Shown here one piece after another: positions 14,679 to 23,683 of a DNA stretch of 64,000 nt. The stretch is from an uncultured Flavonifractor sp. Its GTDB lineage: Bacteria > Bacillota > Clostridia > Oscillospirales > Oscillospiraceae. The position numbers were made by a program, and so were the translations under genes. Under the pieces are notes generated by a model. It did no database searches. It worked only from the letters and a program-made list of their open reading frames with translations, and had not been told where the DNA came from. Every line of letters starts with the position of its first letter. Within the stretch, counting starts at the first letter, position 1. The DNA lies in NCBI GenBank assembly GCA_947346365.1, contig CANAAV010000013.1, forward strand, positions 1 to 64,000. Direction: 5' to 3'.

Positions 14679-16277
14679 ATGGAAAAAAACAAGAGAGTAT
14701 ATTGCCTCTATCGAGTCTCTACCAAAGGACAGGTAGAAAAAGATGATATCCCGATGCAGAAACAATACTGCCGTGAATTTGCGGAAAGCCAGGGATGGAC
14801 GATCATCAAAGAATTTGCGGAAAAAGGTGTCTCGGGTTTCAAGGTGGCTGCTGCTGACCGCGACGCGATTCAGGAGATCCGTCAGGACGCCGAGGAACGG
14901 AAGTTTGACATCCTGCTGGTGTTCATGTTCGACCGCCTGGGACGGAGAGATGATGAGACGCCCTTCGTGGTGGAGTGGTTCATCCGCAACGGAATCGAAG
15001 TGTGGAGCGCAATGGAAGGGCAGCAGAAGATGGATGATCATATCGACAAACTGCTGAACTATATCCGTTACTGGCAGGCCTCCGGTGAGAGCCTCAAAAC
15101 CTCCGCCCGCACAAAGACCCGTCTGTCGCAAATCGTGCAGGAGGGAAGGTTCCGTGGCGGGATCGTCCCCTATGGATACCGCCTGGAAAAGCAGGGGCGC
15201 TTCAATAAAAAGAATCACGAAGTCAACGAGATTCTGGTTGACCCGGATGAAGCTGCGGTGGTGCGCATCATCTTTGAAAAATATGTCTATGAGGGGTTCG
15301 GCGCACAGCGGTTGTCCCGGTGGTTATATAACAACGGCTATCTCAATCGAAAGGGGACCAACTTCGCCAATACCACCATCATCAAAATGCTGAAGAACAT
15401 CATGTATGTGGGAATCCTGCGCAGTGGGGAAACACGCTCAGAAATCTTTCCGGAGCTACAAATTGTTCCGCTGGATCTGTATGAGCGGGCACAGGAGTTG
15501 ATGGAGGCCAGGACAATGCACCACAATGAAGTGCCCTTTAACTCCAAGGGGAAGGCGCTGCTCTCCGGGATGGTCTACTGCGCCCACTGTGGTTCCAAAC
15601 TGGTGCTGACCACCAGCAGCGGCAGAAGAGCCAAGGGTGAGCCCAAACGGGAAACCCATATCCGCTACGCCTGCCACTACAAGATCCGCCATCCTCAGGA
15701 CTGTGATGGTCAGACCGGATACTCCGGTGAGAAACTGGACGGCATTATTGATAAGATCGTCATCCAACTCTTTGAGCGGATGAAGACTGCACCCAGGAGC
15801 CAGCTCATTCAAAAGCAGCGGGAGAAAGAACTCCAACTGGCAAACAGTTCAGTAGCAAATCTGGAGAAACTCCACGCCGCCGCAGAACGGGAACTGGAGA
15901 GCTACAAGAAAGAGATCATCAAGACCATCAATGGGACTGGCAGTTTTGGAGCGGACATCCTCGGCGAGATGATAGAGGACACCCGAAGCAAACTGGCGGC
16001 GCTGGCACAGGAATTGGAACAGGCCAAGGAAAAAGCGGCTGATCTGAAGAGCTCTGCCGTTGCCGTCCAAAAGGAGTATGACAAGATTATGTCCTGGGCC
16101 GACCTGTATGCGGGGAGTAGTATCGAGGGAAAGAAGATGATCCTGCGGCAGCTCATTGAGCGGGTGAATATCGGGAGGAACTTTGAAATCGAAGTGGAAT
16201 TCAAAATCAGTGTCACACAGTTCTTCGACTTCCTGCATCCGGAAGGGGACAAGAGTGTGTACTATCGTGCATCCTGA
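14679..16277 (+). CDS. Large serine recombinase (integrase)
   Basis: This 532-aa protein integrates and excises the element by serine-mediated strand exchange. The resolvase domain has the catalytic serine in YRVSTKGQ (S14) and the arginines of FDRLGRRDDE. A recombinase domain follows (about 165-270), then a zinc ribbon (YCAHCGSKL near residue 300, with a second cysteine pair in CHYKIRHPQDC). A coiled-coil motif spans about 370-470 (KLHAAAERELESYKKEI and QELEQAKEKAADLK). The architecture is that of TndX/TnpX-type recombinases of clostridial mobilisable transposons. It ends 13 bp before the terminator of tRNA-Ala, consistent with a position at the right end of the element. Confidence 0.92.
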   Translation: MEKNKRVYCLYRVSTKGQVEKDDIPMQKQYCREFAESQGWTIIKEFAEKGVSGFKVAAADRDAIQEIRQDAEERKFDILLVFMFDRLGRRDDETPFVVEWFIRNGIEVWSAMEGQQKMDDHIDKLLNYIRYWQASGESLKTSARTKTRLSQIVQEGRFRGGIVPYGYRLEKQGRFNKKNHEVNEILVDPDEAAVVRIIFEKYVYEGFGAQRLSRWLYNNGYLNRKGTNFANTTIIKMLKNIMYVGILRSGETRSEIFPELQIVPLDLYERAQELMEARTMHHNEVPFNSKGKALLSGMVYCAHCGSKLVLTTSSGRRAKGEPKRETHIRYACHYKIRHPQDCDGQTGYSGEKLDGIIDKIVIQLFERMKTAPRSQLIQKQREKELQLANSSVANLEKLHAAAERELESYKKEIIKTINGTGSFGADILGEMIEDTRSKLAALAQELEQAKEKAADLKSSAVAVQKEYDKIMSWADLYAGSSIEGKKMILRQLIERVNIGRNFEIEVEFKISVTQFFDFLHPEGDKSVYYRAS

Positions 16278-16290
16278 AAGCATGAAAAAA

Positions 16291-16323
16291 ACTCGGGAGA
16301 TCTCAAAACGAGATCTCCCGAGT
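16291..16323 (-). terminator. Intrinsic terminator of tRNA-Ala
   Basis: A perfect 14-bp stem (16291-16304 with 16310-16323) and 5-nt loop is followed on the minus strand by a run of seven T. It lies immediately 3' of the tRNA and also faces the end of the recombinase gene. Confidence 0.85.
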
Positions 16324-16324
16324 G

Positions 16325-16400
16325 TGGTGGACCTAATCGGGATCGAACCGACGACCTTACGGATGCGAACCGTACGCTCTCCCAGCTGAGCTATAGGCCC
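16325..16400 (-). tRNA. tRNA-Ala (anticodon CGC)
   Basis: The 76-nt gene folds as a complete cloverleaf: acceptor GGGCCTA with TAGGTCC, D arm GCTC-AGCTGGGA-GAGC, anticodon arm TACGG-TTCGCAT-CCGTA, T arm GTCGG-TTCGATC-CCGAT, and encoded CCA. The loop places CGC at the anticodon. The acceptor has a G3:U70 pair, the alanine identity element. The 5' half is repeated in fragments at 1-375 and 16470-16503. ORFs through it are spurious. Confidence 0.93.
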
Positions 16401-16828
16401 AAATCAACAGTTCCAAAAGCGGAACAGAAGAATAAAGCAATATGAAATTAATAGATGTGGCAGAAAACCGAACCCTTTGCGCTCCCAGCTGAGCTACAGG
16501 CCCAAATCGGCGCTTGTTTATGAGAAATACTTACAAATAGAACAAACGCTTTTAAAAGAGAGGTAATCGGCGATAGCTTTTTAAGTATAGCATAAATTTT
16601 TTAATTGTAAAGCCCTTTTTGAAAATTTTTATTGGTTTGCTGAGTGGGGGTGCAATATATACTAGACGTGGGGAGGAGAGGAGTGGAAGGATGCGGGCGC
16701 AACAATTGAAATTGCGTTGCTGTGCCCTAGTATCTTATCAAGTTAGTAAATAGAAGTAGCGTAAGCGTAGAGACTATGGTAAACTGTCGTCGGGTGATGA
16801 AAAGTGAACCACAAATATATCGTGACAT
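16401..16828. other. AT-rich intergenic region with a degenerate tRNA-Ala fragment
   Basis: No gene is supported. At 16470-16503 on the minus strand is another degenerate 5' tRNA-Ala fragment (GGGCCTGTAGCTCAGCTGGG followed by AGCGC), followed upstream by sequence similar to the spacers of the array at 1-375. The rest is AT-rich, including TTTAAGTATAGCAT near 16580, which could be part of the tRNA promoter region. Confidence 0.5.
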
Positions 16829-16994
16829 TAGGCCTTGTTTGAAAATTGTTAACACGTCCAAACGGCGGGTCTTTTTCCGCTTGGACGGTGGGGTTTTTCC
16901 TTGAAATCCGTCAGGATTCCTGCGTCAAAACCCCTTGCCAGCCGAAAAAATCCCTCGCCTTTGGGCATATTCCCATTTTTCAAACAAGGCCTAA
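16829..16994. mobile_element. 166-bp MITE-like element with 18-bp inverted repeats
   Basis: TTAGGCCTTGTTTGAAAA at 16829-16846 is repeated in perfect inverted form at 16977-16994. The interior is non-coding and contains a second dyad (GTCCAAACGGCGG with CCGCTTGGAC). Such a compact unit with perfect terminal repeats and no transposase fits a non-autonomous element; no clear target duplication can be assigned. Confidence 0.65.
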
Positions 16995-17259
16995 CTGAAT
17001 AAAATGAAGGCTGCATCTTTTATGAGCAAGAGCATAATTGCAGGACATGGGATACAGGCAGTCCGTGATGAAATACGGCGTATGGGTTGGGTATATTTCC
17101 ACAAAAGCAGGTCCGGAACACGCTCTGGAAAATAGCGGGAAGGCTGCTTTTATGTCCCTGCCCTGACTGCCGTCTCTACAGAATACGGCAAAATGACGAT
17201 TTTGCGCTGAGAACCTTTCGGTTTTAAAATAAAGGTACTGAGATTCAAAGATAAATCTA

Positions 17260-17289
17260 TTGACAGGCTAACTTCTTAGATACTATACT
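17260..17289 (+). promoter_or_regulatory. Promoter of the chemoreceptor gene
   Basis: TTGACA at 17260-17265 and TATACT at 17284-17289 are separated by 18 bp, about 60 bp before the chemoreceptor ATG. Confidence 0.65.
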
Positions 17290-17348
17290 AAGTAATAGTA
17301 GTAAATCACCTGGATGGATCCAGAACAAAGAATCAGAGGTGAGAAGGG

Positions 17349-19322
17349 ATGAAAAGCATTCGCAAGAAAATTACAGTATGCCTGATTGCAACGGTGTTGG
17401 TTGCATTAGCCGTGGTGGGGGCGGTCAGTATGGCGCTGAGTTATAGGAGCACGGTCGCCACGGTGGAGCAAATGATGAGCGAAACGGCAGTACTGGCGGC
17501 AGAACGCGTGGAACAAGAGCTGACAGCCTACAAAAATGTGGCTATGGATACGGGCTGCATTCCCCAGCTGTCTGACAGTGACGTGCTGCTGGGGGATAAA
17601 CGGGCGATTATTGATGAACGGGTCAGCATGCACGGTTTTCAGCGGGGCAATATCATTGGCGCAGACGGCTACAGTATTTTTGATGGAAAGGATTATTCGG
17701 ACCGGGAGTATGTGAAGCAGGCCATGCAGGGCAGGGTTTACGTATCTGAGCCGCTTGTCAGCAAAATTACGGGTGAGTTGTCTATTATGGTGGCCGCGCC
17801 GCTCTATGCCGGCGGGAGCCGCAGCGGAGAAATCATAGGCGTGGTCTATTTCGTCCCGCCGGAGACCTTTTTAAACGATATCGTTTCGTCTATCAAGGTC
17901 AGTCAAAACAGCCGGGCATATATGATTAACAAGTCTGGCGACACCATTGCCGACGTTACGTTGGACACGATTACGACCCAGAATGTGGAGCGTGAGGCTG
18001 AAAGCGACGCTTCTTTGAAGGAGCAGGCCGCCATTCATGCGGGAATGCGGCAGGGGAGTAACGGATTTGGCAGCTTCCATGACTCCGACGGCCCCCGCTA
18101 TGCGGCCTATGCGCCGGTGGGCGGCACCGACGGCTGGAGCGTGGCGGTTACCGCGATGAAGAAGGATTACTTGGCAGATACATACTTTGGAATGCTGGTC
18201 AATGTGCTGGTGGTTGTAATTTCCATTGTGGCCTCTATCGTGGTGGCGCTGAAGCTGTCCAGCAGCATCAGCGTGCCGATGCAGGCCTGCGCCGCGCGGA
18301 TGAAGCTGCTGGTGGCGGGCGATTTGAAGACTCCTGTTCCTGAGGCCTCCGGTCAGGATGAGACGGCGGAGCTGACCCGCTCCACGGCGGAGATGGTGTC
18401 GGGGTTGAATACCATTATCAACGACATCAGCTATCTGCTGACAGAGATGGCGAACCAGAATTTCGATATCCAATCCTCTCACCGGGATGCCTATGTGGGT
18501 GAATTTCAGGGCATTTTGCTGTCTATGCGCAATCTAAAGGTAAAGCTGAGCGACATCATGCGCCAGATCGACGCCTCCGCCGGTCAGGTATCCGCTGCCA
18601 GCGGCCAGGTTTCTACCGGCGCCCAGACACTGAGCCAGGGTTCCATGGAACAGGCCAGCGCTGTAGAAGAACTGGCGGCCACCGTGAATGAGATCTCCGC
18701 CAGCGCGAAGAAAACCGCCGCCGCGGCAGAGGAGGCGGGTCAGTTCGTGGATCAGGCCGGAGCGCAGTTGGGCACCAGCGTGGAGTATGTGAAGGACTTG
18801 AACGCTGCCATGGAGCATATTTCCAGTTCTTCCGAGGAAATTTCTAAGATTATTGCGGCCATTGAGAATATCGCGTTTCAGACGAATATTTTGGCGCTGA
18901 ACGCCGCTGTTGAGGCTGCCCGGGCGGGCTCTGCCGGCAAGGGGTTCGCGGTAGTCGCCGATGAAGTGCGCAATCTGGCGTCTAAATCTGACGAAGCGGC
19001 CAAGGCCACCAAGGAGCTGATCGAGAGCTCCATTGCCTCAGTGGCCGAGGGTGGAGTGGCGGTGAACAAAGTCACCGAGTCTTTGGAACAGACCAGCGTT
19101 ATTGCCGGTAAAGTGGCGGCGAAAATGTCTGTTGTGGTAGAGGCTGTGGGAAATCAAACGGCTGCCATTGTCCAGGTAACCGAGGGAATTGAGCAGATTT
19201 CTTCCGTGGTACAGACCAACAGCGCGACCGCACAGGAGAGCGCCGCCGCCAGCCAGGAGCTGTCTGCGGAGGCGGCGGGATTAAAGCAGCTGGTAGATGA
19301 GTTCACGCTGGCCAGGGCTTGA
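17349..19322 (+). CDS. Methyl-accepting chemotaxis protein, dCache type
   Basis: This 657-aa chemoreceptor has a transmembrane helix at about 7-30 and an extracellular Cache-type sensor at about 35-270 (including [12 protein letters not shown] and [11 protein letters not shown]). A second helix follows at about 280-303, then a HAMP linker and the cytoplasmic signalling coiled coil. The hairpin tip is conserved: [20 protein letters not shown], with [10 protein letters not shown] after it. Small-molecule binding by the Cache domain would regulate CheA. No che gene is adjacent, but a hemerythrin-receiver protein is encoded convergently. The ATG follows GAGGTGAGAAGGG. Confidence 0.92.
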   Translation: MKSIRKKITVCLIATVLVALAVVGAVSMALSYRSTVATVEQMMSETAVLAAERVEQELTAYKNVAMDTGCIPQLSDSDVLLGDKRAIIDERVSMHGFQRGNIIGADGYSIFDGKDYSDREYVKQAMQGRVYVSEPLVSKITGELSIMVAAPLYAGGSRSGEIIGVVYFVPPETFLNDIVSSIKVSQNSRAYMINKSGDTIADVTLDTITTQNVEREAESDASLKEQAAIHAGMRQGSNGFGSFHDSDGPRYAAYAPVGGTDGWSVAVTAMKKDYLADTYFGMLVNVLVVVISIVASIVVALKLSSSISVPMQACAARMKLLVAGDLKTPVPEASGQDETAELTRSTAEMVSGLNTIINDISYLLTEMANQNFDIQSSHRDAYVGEFQGILLSMRNLKVKLSDIMRQIDASAGQVSAASGQVSTGAQTLSQGSMEQASAVEELAATVNEISASAKKTAAAAEEAGQFVDQAGAQLGTSVEYVKDLNAAMEHISSSSEEISKIIAAIENIAFQTNILALNAAVEAARAGSAGKGFAVVADEVRNLASKSDEAAKATKELIESSIASVAEGGVAVNKVTESLEQTSVIAGKVAAKMSVVVEAVGNQTAAIVQVTEGIEQISSVVQTNSATAQESAAASQELSAEAAGLKQLVDEFTLARA

Positions 19323-19447
19323 GCAGAAAAGGGGAGCACAGCTGCGAAAATTTGAGCGGGGAGAGCGGCAGCGTCTGCGGCGGAGGAAAAATACGGGCTG
19401 TGCGCCGGTTTTCTCCCCCACGCTGTAGCCATATCACGACGAAAAAA

Positions 19448-19492
19448 GAGGGGGCGTCCGGCTGAAGAGAAGGCCGGACGCCCCCCTTTTGT
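19448..19492 (+). terminator. Terminator after the chemoreceptor gene
   Basis: GGGGGCGTCCGGC pairs with GCCGGACGCCCCC and is followed by CTTTTGTG, with a leading A-run that could also serve the opposite strand. Confidence 0.75.
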
Positions 19493-19510
19493 GCGCTGTG
19501 AATAAATAAA

Positions 19511-19575
19511 GAGCAGCAGCCGCTTTCTATTCGGCGGCTGCTGTACGGCCCCCGGCTTTTGCGCCGGGGGCCGCT
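19511..19575 (-). terminator. Paired hairpins after the hemerythrin-receiver gene
   Basis: Two GC-rich hairpins lie just past the stop of the minus-strand gene: GGCCCCCGGC with GCCGGGGGCC, and CAGCAGCCGC with GCGGCTGCTG. The second is followed on the minus strand by CTCTTTATTTATT. Confidence 0.65.
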
Positions 19576-19587
19576 GGCGTTAGAGGT

Positions 19588-20949
19588 TCAGGACAATTCC
19601 GAAGCAAAGAAAGCGTCGATTTTTTTCTTGATTTCCGCAAGTTTTAAGTATTTTAGTAAATATCCGGCCGGTTTTAAGAACATCACTTTTTTTACGCTCT
19701 CCGGGTCGCTCCGGCTGGTTAGAAAAATGACCGGAATATTCGTAAAAGACTGCTCAGAGCGGAGCATTTCAAGGGTCTGCCTTCCGTCGCAGACCGGCAT
19801 TTCATAATCCAGCAGGATCAGATCCGGCCGGTTTAGGGTAATGGCCCGGATTGCGGCAATACCGGATTCGACCAGAGAGACCTCGTAATCCTCGCGCAAC
19901 AGCTCTTTCATACCCTGTCGGATGGTCATGGAGTCATCGACCACAAGAATTTTCCGCTTTGGGGCGACCTTCTGCTGCTCTTCGCGATTCATGAGGTACT
20001 TTTCGACCTCTGTCATGGCATTTTCCACGACGATGGGCGTTCCAACGCCGGTTTGGAGCTGATGGGAGGCAATGATGCAGAAGGAAAAATATCCCGCGCC
20101 GCCGGTATTAAACAGCAGGCTGAGCTGAGGCTTTTCGGTTTCAAATACCTTTTGGAACTGCTCATAAGAAAGGAGATTTTCTTCCTTCAGCTCATAGAGC
20201 TCCATCTTTGGGAAATGCTCCATGATGCGCTCCACAAACTGCCGGGCAGTATACCGGGCGGCGTTGACCAACATGGCGTCGAGCTTGTTTGTCTGAATGC
20301 CCATGATTTTTCCGACCGTGTTGATCAGGAGCTTTTCCTCCAGAACCAGAAGGATTTCCTGTCTTTTTTCGTCCTGCCTGGTCCCATAGACTAGACGGTA
20401 ATAGAAGCCGTTGCCAAATCTTTCCCCGCCGTAAACATCGCTGATCATTTGGGATTCCAGGTGGAACATGTCAAATACAAGCTGGGTGATGATTTTTTTT
20501 ATCGCGTTGACCTCTTCGCCGGGAAGGAGGTTCTCCCACTTTTGCATTTGCTTACCAACGATGGAGAGGTCCTCCGTCAGGGTATGTCCGATCAGCCAGC
20601 CGGCGCAGACGCCCAGAAAATGATCTACGGCGTCAGGGGAGTATTCCGAGCGCTCCAGCTCTTCCTCCAGCGCCGGGAGGGTGTTTTCCCGGAAACCCTT
20701 GTGGACCCGCTTGTGCTGCTCAAGTCCCTGGTAGCCGATTGACGCCATATAAGCCTCTTCATCCGTAAAGTGCTTGAGGGCATGGGATTTAAAAAATTTA
20801 ATTCCCTCCTGGCAGGCCCATTGGCTGTTTTTCTCTTCTTCTTTAAATGTAAAAAGCTTATTGATGATCTTAAAAAGCCGCTGATGCTCTCGGTCGATAA
20901 TATCGACTCCGATATTAAATTCGTCCAGCCATACAAATTCAGTATTCAT
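19588..20949 (-). CDS. Bacteriohemerythrin-response regulator fusion
   Basis: This 453-aa protein has an N-terminal hemerythrin domain with a complete set of di-iron ligands: H22 (in IIDREHQRLF), H56, H60 and E64 (HALKHFTDEE), H79 and H83, then H122 and D127. The middle part (about 150-315) is globular; the segment ending with INTVGKIMGIQ and NAARYTARQFVE loosely resembles CheX/CheC-type phosphatases (tentative). The C-terminal receiver domain has the acidic pair in ILVVDDSMTIRQ, the phosphoacceptor aspartate in LILLDYEMP and the lysine in KPAGYLLK. It likely couples oxygen or nitric oxide sensing to chemotactic or regulatory phosphorylation. The ATG follows GGGAGGACATCGT. Confidence 0.85.
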   Translation of the reverse strand: MNTEFVWLDEFNIGVDIIDREHQRLFKIINKLFTFKEEEKNSQWACQEGIKFFKSHALKHFTDEEAYMASIGYQGLEQHKRVHKGFRENTLPALEEELERSEYSPDAVDHFLGVCAGWLIGHTLTEDLSIVGKQMQKWENLLPGEEVNAIKKIITQLVFDMFHLESQMISDVYGGERFGNGFYYRLVYGTRQDEKRQEILLVLEEKLLINTVGKIMGIQTNKLDAMLVNAARYTARQFVERIMEHFPKMELYELKEENLLSYEQFQKVFETEKPQLSLLFNTGGAGYFSFCIIASHQLQTGVGTPIVVENAMTEVEKYLMNREEQQKVAPKRKILVVDDSMTIRQGMKELLREDYEVSLVESGIAAIRAITLNRPDLILLDYEMPVCDGRQTLEMLRSEQSFTNIPVIFLTSRSDPESVKKVMFLKPAGYLLKYLKLAEIKKKIDAFFASELS

Positions 20950-21365
20950 ACGATGTCCTCCCTAACAACGGGCAATTCTATGTCCTCCGCGCTGTTTTGA
21001 GCCGTTTTTTGGAGAGCGTTCGGGAAAAAATAAGGCTCAATAGCCATAACGGCGCCCATTTATATTTTATGCTCTGAGTATACCACAAGATTTTGGAAAA
21101 TTCCAGATATATTTCCGGCGGCAGGGAGAGCGCATACGCGGCAATTCGGATTTCACTGGAAGGCGGCCGCTTGCTGCGGGCGGGCAGCGGGCAGGCGCCG
21201 CACTGCACTGCAATTCCCACAAAATGGAGTGCGTGCGGCGGCGGAAGTTCCTATAGAGAGTAGGTGCAGCTGCGTACATTTGCTAGAACAAACGTTTTTT
21301 GCTGAAAACCGGGAATTTTAGGGGGAAAACAAAAAGATTTTTCTTAAAAGCAAGCGAAAAAACTG
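20950..21365. other. Intergenic region between divergent genes
   Basis: About 400 bp separates the hemerythrin-receiver gene from the mraZ promoter. No ORF in it has a convincing start or composition and no RNA fold is obvious. Confidence 0.5.
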
Positions 21366-21394
21366 TTGCAATTCTGTTGCGGAACCGTTATACT
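21366..21394 (+). promoter_or_regulatory. Promoter of the dcw cluster
   Basis: TTGCAA at 21366-21371 and TATACT at 21389-21394, 17 bp apart, precede mraZ. Confidence 0.6.
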
Positions 21395-21402
21395 GGAAAA
21401 TG

Positions 21403-21452
21403 ATAGTGGAGCAAAGTGGATTAAAAAGCCAGAATAAAAAAGTGAAGTGGGG
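21403..21452 (+). promoter_or_regulatory. Candidate MraZ operator repeats
   Basis: ATAGTGGA (21403) and AAAGTGGA (21413) are direct repeats exactly 10 bp apart just after the -10, with a third, GAAGTGGG, at 21444. MraZ proteins are known to bind tandem AAAGTGG/TGGG-type repeats in front of their own gene, so this is probably an autoregulatory site. Confidence 0.5.
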
Positions 21453-21461
21453 CGAAAGAGC

Positions 21462-21878
21462 ATGACCGGCACCTATGAGCATACTATAGACGCTAAGGGC
21501 CGGCTGTTCATCCCCGCTAAGCTTCGGGAGGAGCTGGGCGTTACCTTCTATCTGGCGATGGGAGTAGACGCATGCCTGGCGATCTATCCCCAGGCCACCT
21601 GGGACCGCTTCACAGAAAAATTTGCCTCTCTGCCTATGAGCCAGTCTAAGGCGATGCGTCCCCTGTTCGCCAACGCCGCTAAGTGTGAGCTGGACAGTCA
21701 AGGACGTATTGTGGTGCCCCAGAAACTGCGGAAATACGCCGGACTGGAAAAGGACGCGGTAATCATCGGCGTCAATGACCGGGCGGAAATCTGGAGCGCC
21801 GGCGCGTGGCGGGCTCAGGAGGAGGAAGAGATGACGCCGGAAAAGATGTCGGCCTGCATGGAGGCGTTGGGATTCTGA
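21462..21878 (+). CDS. mraZ: Transcriptional regulator MraZ
   Basis: This 138-aa protein has two AbrB-like swapped-hairpin repeats, each with the MraZ signature: YEHTIDAKGRLFIPAKLREE at the start and KCELDSQGRIVVPQKLRKYA in the second half. MraZ forms a ring and represses the division and wall cluster from repeats near its own promoter. It is the first gene of the dcw cluster. I place the start at the ATG giving MTGTYEHTID; a GTG 15 nt upstream is possible but family members start near the ATG. rsmH begins 2 bp after the stop. Confidence 0.95.
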   Translation: MTGTYEHTIDAKGRLFIPAKLREELGVTFYLAMGVDACLAIYPQATWDRFTEKFASLPMSQSKAMRPLFANAAKCELDSQGRIVVPQKLRKYAGLEKDAVIIGVNDRAEIWSAGAWRAQEEEEMTPEKMSACMEALGF

Positions 21879-21879
21879 T

Positions 21880-22818
21880 ATGAGTGAGAGCTATACCCAT
21901 GCGCCGGTGCTGCTGGAGGAGTGTATCCAGGGCCTGGCGATAAAGCCGGAGGGCATATATTTGGACGGCACGCTGGGCCGGGCGGGACACGCGCTGGAGA
22001 TTGCCCGACGGCTGAAGGGCGGAAGACTGATCTGCGTGGACCGGGACCAGGCGGCCTTGGCCGCGGCGGAGGAAAGGCTGGCCGGGATGCGGGACCGGGT
22101 GGAGCTGGTTCACCGAAACTTTGAAGAGCTGGATAAAATCTTGGAAGAAGCGGGCGTTGACGCGGTGGATGGGATGCTGTTCGACCTGGGCGTGTCCTCT
22201 CCGCAGCTGGACGACCCCGCCCGGGGATTCTCCTACCAGGCGGACGCCCCGCTGGATATGCGCATGGACCAGCAGGAAACCCTGACGGCCCGGACGGTGG
22301 TAAACCAGTGGCCCCAAGAGGAGCTGCGGCGCATTCTCTACCAATATGGGGAGGAACGGTATGCCCCCGCTATCGCGGGGGCCATCGTCCGGGCCAGGGA
22401 CAAGGGGCCGATTGAGACCACTGGAGCCCTGGTGGAAATTATTCGGGCGGCAATGCCGCCCCAAGCCCTGCGGGAGAAGCAGCATCCGGCAAAACGGAGC
22501 TTTCAGGCGGTTCGCATTGCGGTCAACGACGAGCTGGGCGCGGTGGAGCGGATGCTCACCGCGGCGGCGCCCCGGCTGCGGCGGGGTGGGCGGTTGTGTG
22601 TCATTTCTTTCCATTCGCTGGAGGACCGGCTGGTGAAAACCGCGTTGGCGGAGCAGGCCAGAGGCTGCACCTGTCCGCCGGATTTCCCGGTGTGCGTGTG
22701 CGGCAAGCGGCCGCAGCTCCGCCTGGTGCACAAAAAACCCATCACTGCGTCTGCGGAAGAGCTGGAGCGCAATCCCAGAGCCCGCAGCGCTAAGCTGCGA
22801 ATTGCGGAAAAGCTGTAA
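21880..22818 (+). CDS. rsmH: 16S rRNA (cytosine-1402-N4)-methyltransferase RsmH
   Basis: This 312-aa enzyme methylates N4 of C1402 in the ribosomal P site using SAM. It has the family N-terminal HAPVLLEECIQGL and the SAM-binding motif DGTLGRAGHAL. MLFDLGVSSPQLD and the C-terminal ISFHSLEDRLVK and KKPITAS blocks are also present. A cysteine group (CTCPPDFPVCVCG) near the C terminus is a normal feature of Firmicutes RsmH. It lies between mraZ and ftsL as expected, and its stop overlaps a possible ATG for the next gene. Confidence 0.95.
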   Translation: MSESYTHAPVLLEECIQGLAIKPEGIYLDGTLGRAGHALEIARRLKGGRLICVDRDQAALAAAEERLAGMRDRVELVHRNFEELDKILEEAGVDAVDGMLFDLGVSSPQLDDPARGFSYQADAPLDMRMDQQETLTARTVVNQWPQEELRRILYQYGEERYAPAIAGAIVRARDKGPIETTGALVEIIRAAMPPQALREKQHPAKRSFQAVRIAVNDELGAVERMLTAAAPRLRRGGRLCVISFHSLEDRLVKTALAEQARGCTCPPDFPVCVCGKRPQLRLVHKKPITASAEELERNPRARSAKLRIAEKL

Positions 22819-22883
22819 TGACAAAAACTGACGTGCCATGGCACCATCGGGCGCGGAAACAAAGGATAGGAGTGACCGCACCC

Positions 22884-23444
22884 ATGGCACAGACGAACAG
22901 ACGGCGAAAATATAGCAGCAACACTTATGAGCGGCTTTCTTACGGGGCGTATGACGGCTCTGCCGCCCGCCAGCTGGAGCAGGGGGCGGAAATACGTCAG
23001 CCCAGACCTGCGGTTCGGCCCAGGAAGCCGCCGGTATCCCGGCCGAAATTTGAGGTGCGGGAGGTGGGGAGTATCTCGGCCTTTGCCATTGCGGGTTTTT
23101 TTGCCATCGGGGTGTTTGCCGTGCTGCTGTTGTTCAGTTATGTGCAGCTGCACAATGTCTCAGAGGAGATCGTCTCCCTGCGCAGTGAAATGGGCGAGCT
23201 GCAGACGCAAGAGGCTGTACTGCGGGCCAAATACGAGCAGGTCTATGACCTGGGAGCCATTGAAGAGGCCATGCTCTCTACCGGAAGAATGGTCAAGCCC
23301 CAAAACGGACAGATTATTTATATCGACCTGTCCGAGCCGGACAGCGTGACGTTTTTTGACCGGGAGACCGCCGTTTCCGGGGCGGAAGGGGCGGTGGAGA
23401 GCTTCCGCTCCATCTGTTCACGCATTCTGGAATATTTTAAGTGA
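22884..23444 (+). CDS. ftsL: FtsL-like cell division protein
   Basis: This 186-aa protein has a basic, proline-rich N-terminal cytoplasmic part, one transmembrane helix (about residues 68-91) and an extracytoplasmic coiled-coil region (VSEEIVSLRSEMGEL and EAVLRAKYEQ). This is the topology of FtsL/DivIC proteins. FtsL works with the FtsQ/DivIB protein encoded downstream to activate FtsW and its PBP. Sequence identity in this family is low, so assignment rests on topology and position between rsmH and the PBP gene. The chosen ATG has AGGAGTG upstream; an ATG at 22818, overlapping the rsmH stop, would add 22 residues. It is longer than typical FtsL because of its tails. Confidence 0.75.
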   Translation: MAQTNRRRKYSSNTYERLSYGAYDGSAARQLEQGAEIRQPRPAVRPRKPPVSRPKFEVREVGSISAFAIAGFFAIGVFAVLLLFSYVQLHNVSEEIVSLRSEMGELQTQEAVLRAKYEQVYDLGAIEEAMLSTGRMVKPQNGQIIYIDLSEPDSVTFFDRETAVSGAEGAVESFRSICSRILEYFK

Positions 23445-23537
23445 CCGCCGCCATATACTGATTTGCGGCGGGGCGGACGGTGGAGCGCTTTCCCGCGGGG
23501 CGCCGTGTCGTGATTTGTCTGACGCCTGTTTCCCTTT

Positions 23538-23567
23538 TTGACGCGTATTCAAAAACTGTTGTAAAAT
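23538..23567 (+). promoter_or_regulatory. Candidate internal promoter before spoVD
   Basis: TTGACG at 23538-23543 and TAAAAT at 23562-23567 are 18 bp apart, in the 239-bp gap between the ftsL-like and PBP genes. Confidence 0.5.
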
Positions 23568-23620
23568 AGAGAAAAAACCGGCATCTCCGGACGATAAGGT
23601 CCGGGAAGCGGAATGAGAGA

Positions 23621-23650
23621 AAAGGGAACCGTGAGGGTTCCCTTTATCTC
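23621..23650 (+). terminator. Hairpin in the leader of spoVD
   Basis: AAAGGGAACC pairs with GGTTCCCTTT around a 5-nt loop, followed by ATCTCTAGC. The tail is poor in T, so it may be a weak terminator for the ftsL transcript or a leader stem. Confidence 0.4.
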
Positions 23651-23683
23651 TAGCATTTAGGAAAGCGGAAGGAGATACGGCCT

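Noticed and set aside
16183..16389. 68-aa ORF ending in GIEPTTLRMRTVRSPS
   Set aside because: This is antisense translation of tRNA-Ala, a well-known source of false ORFs.
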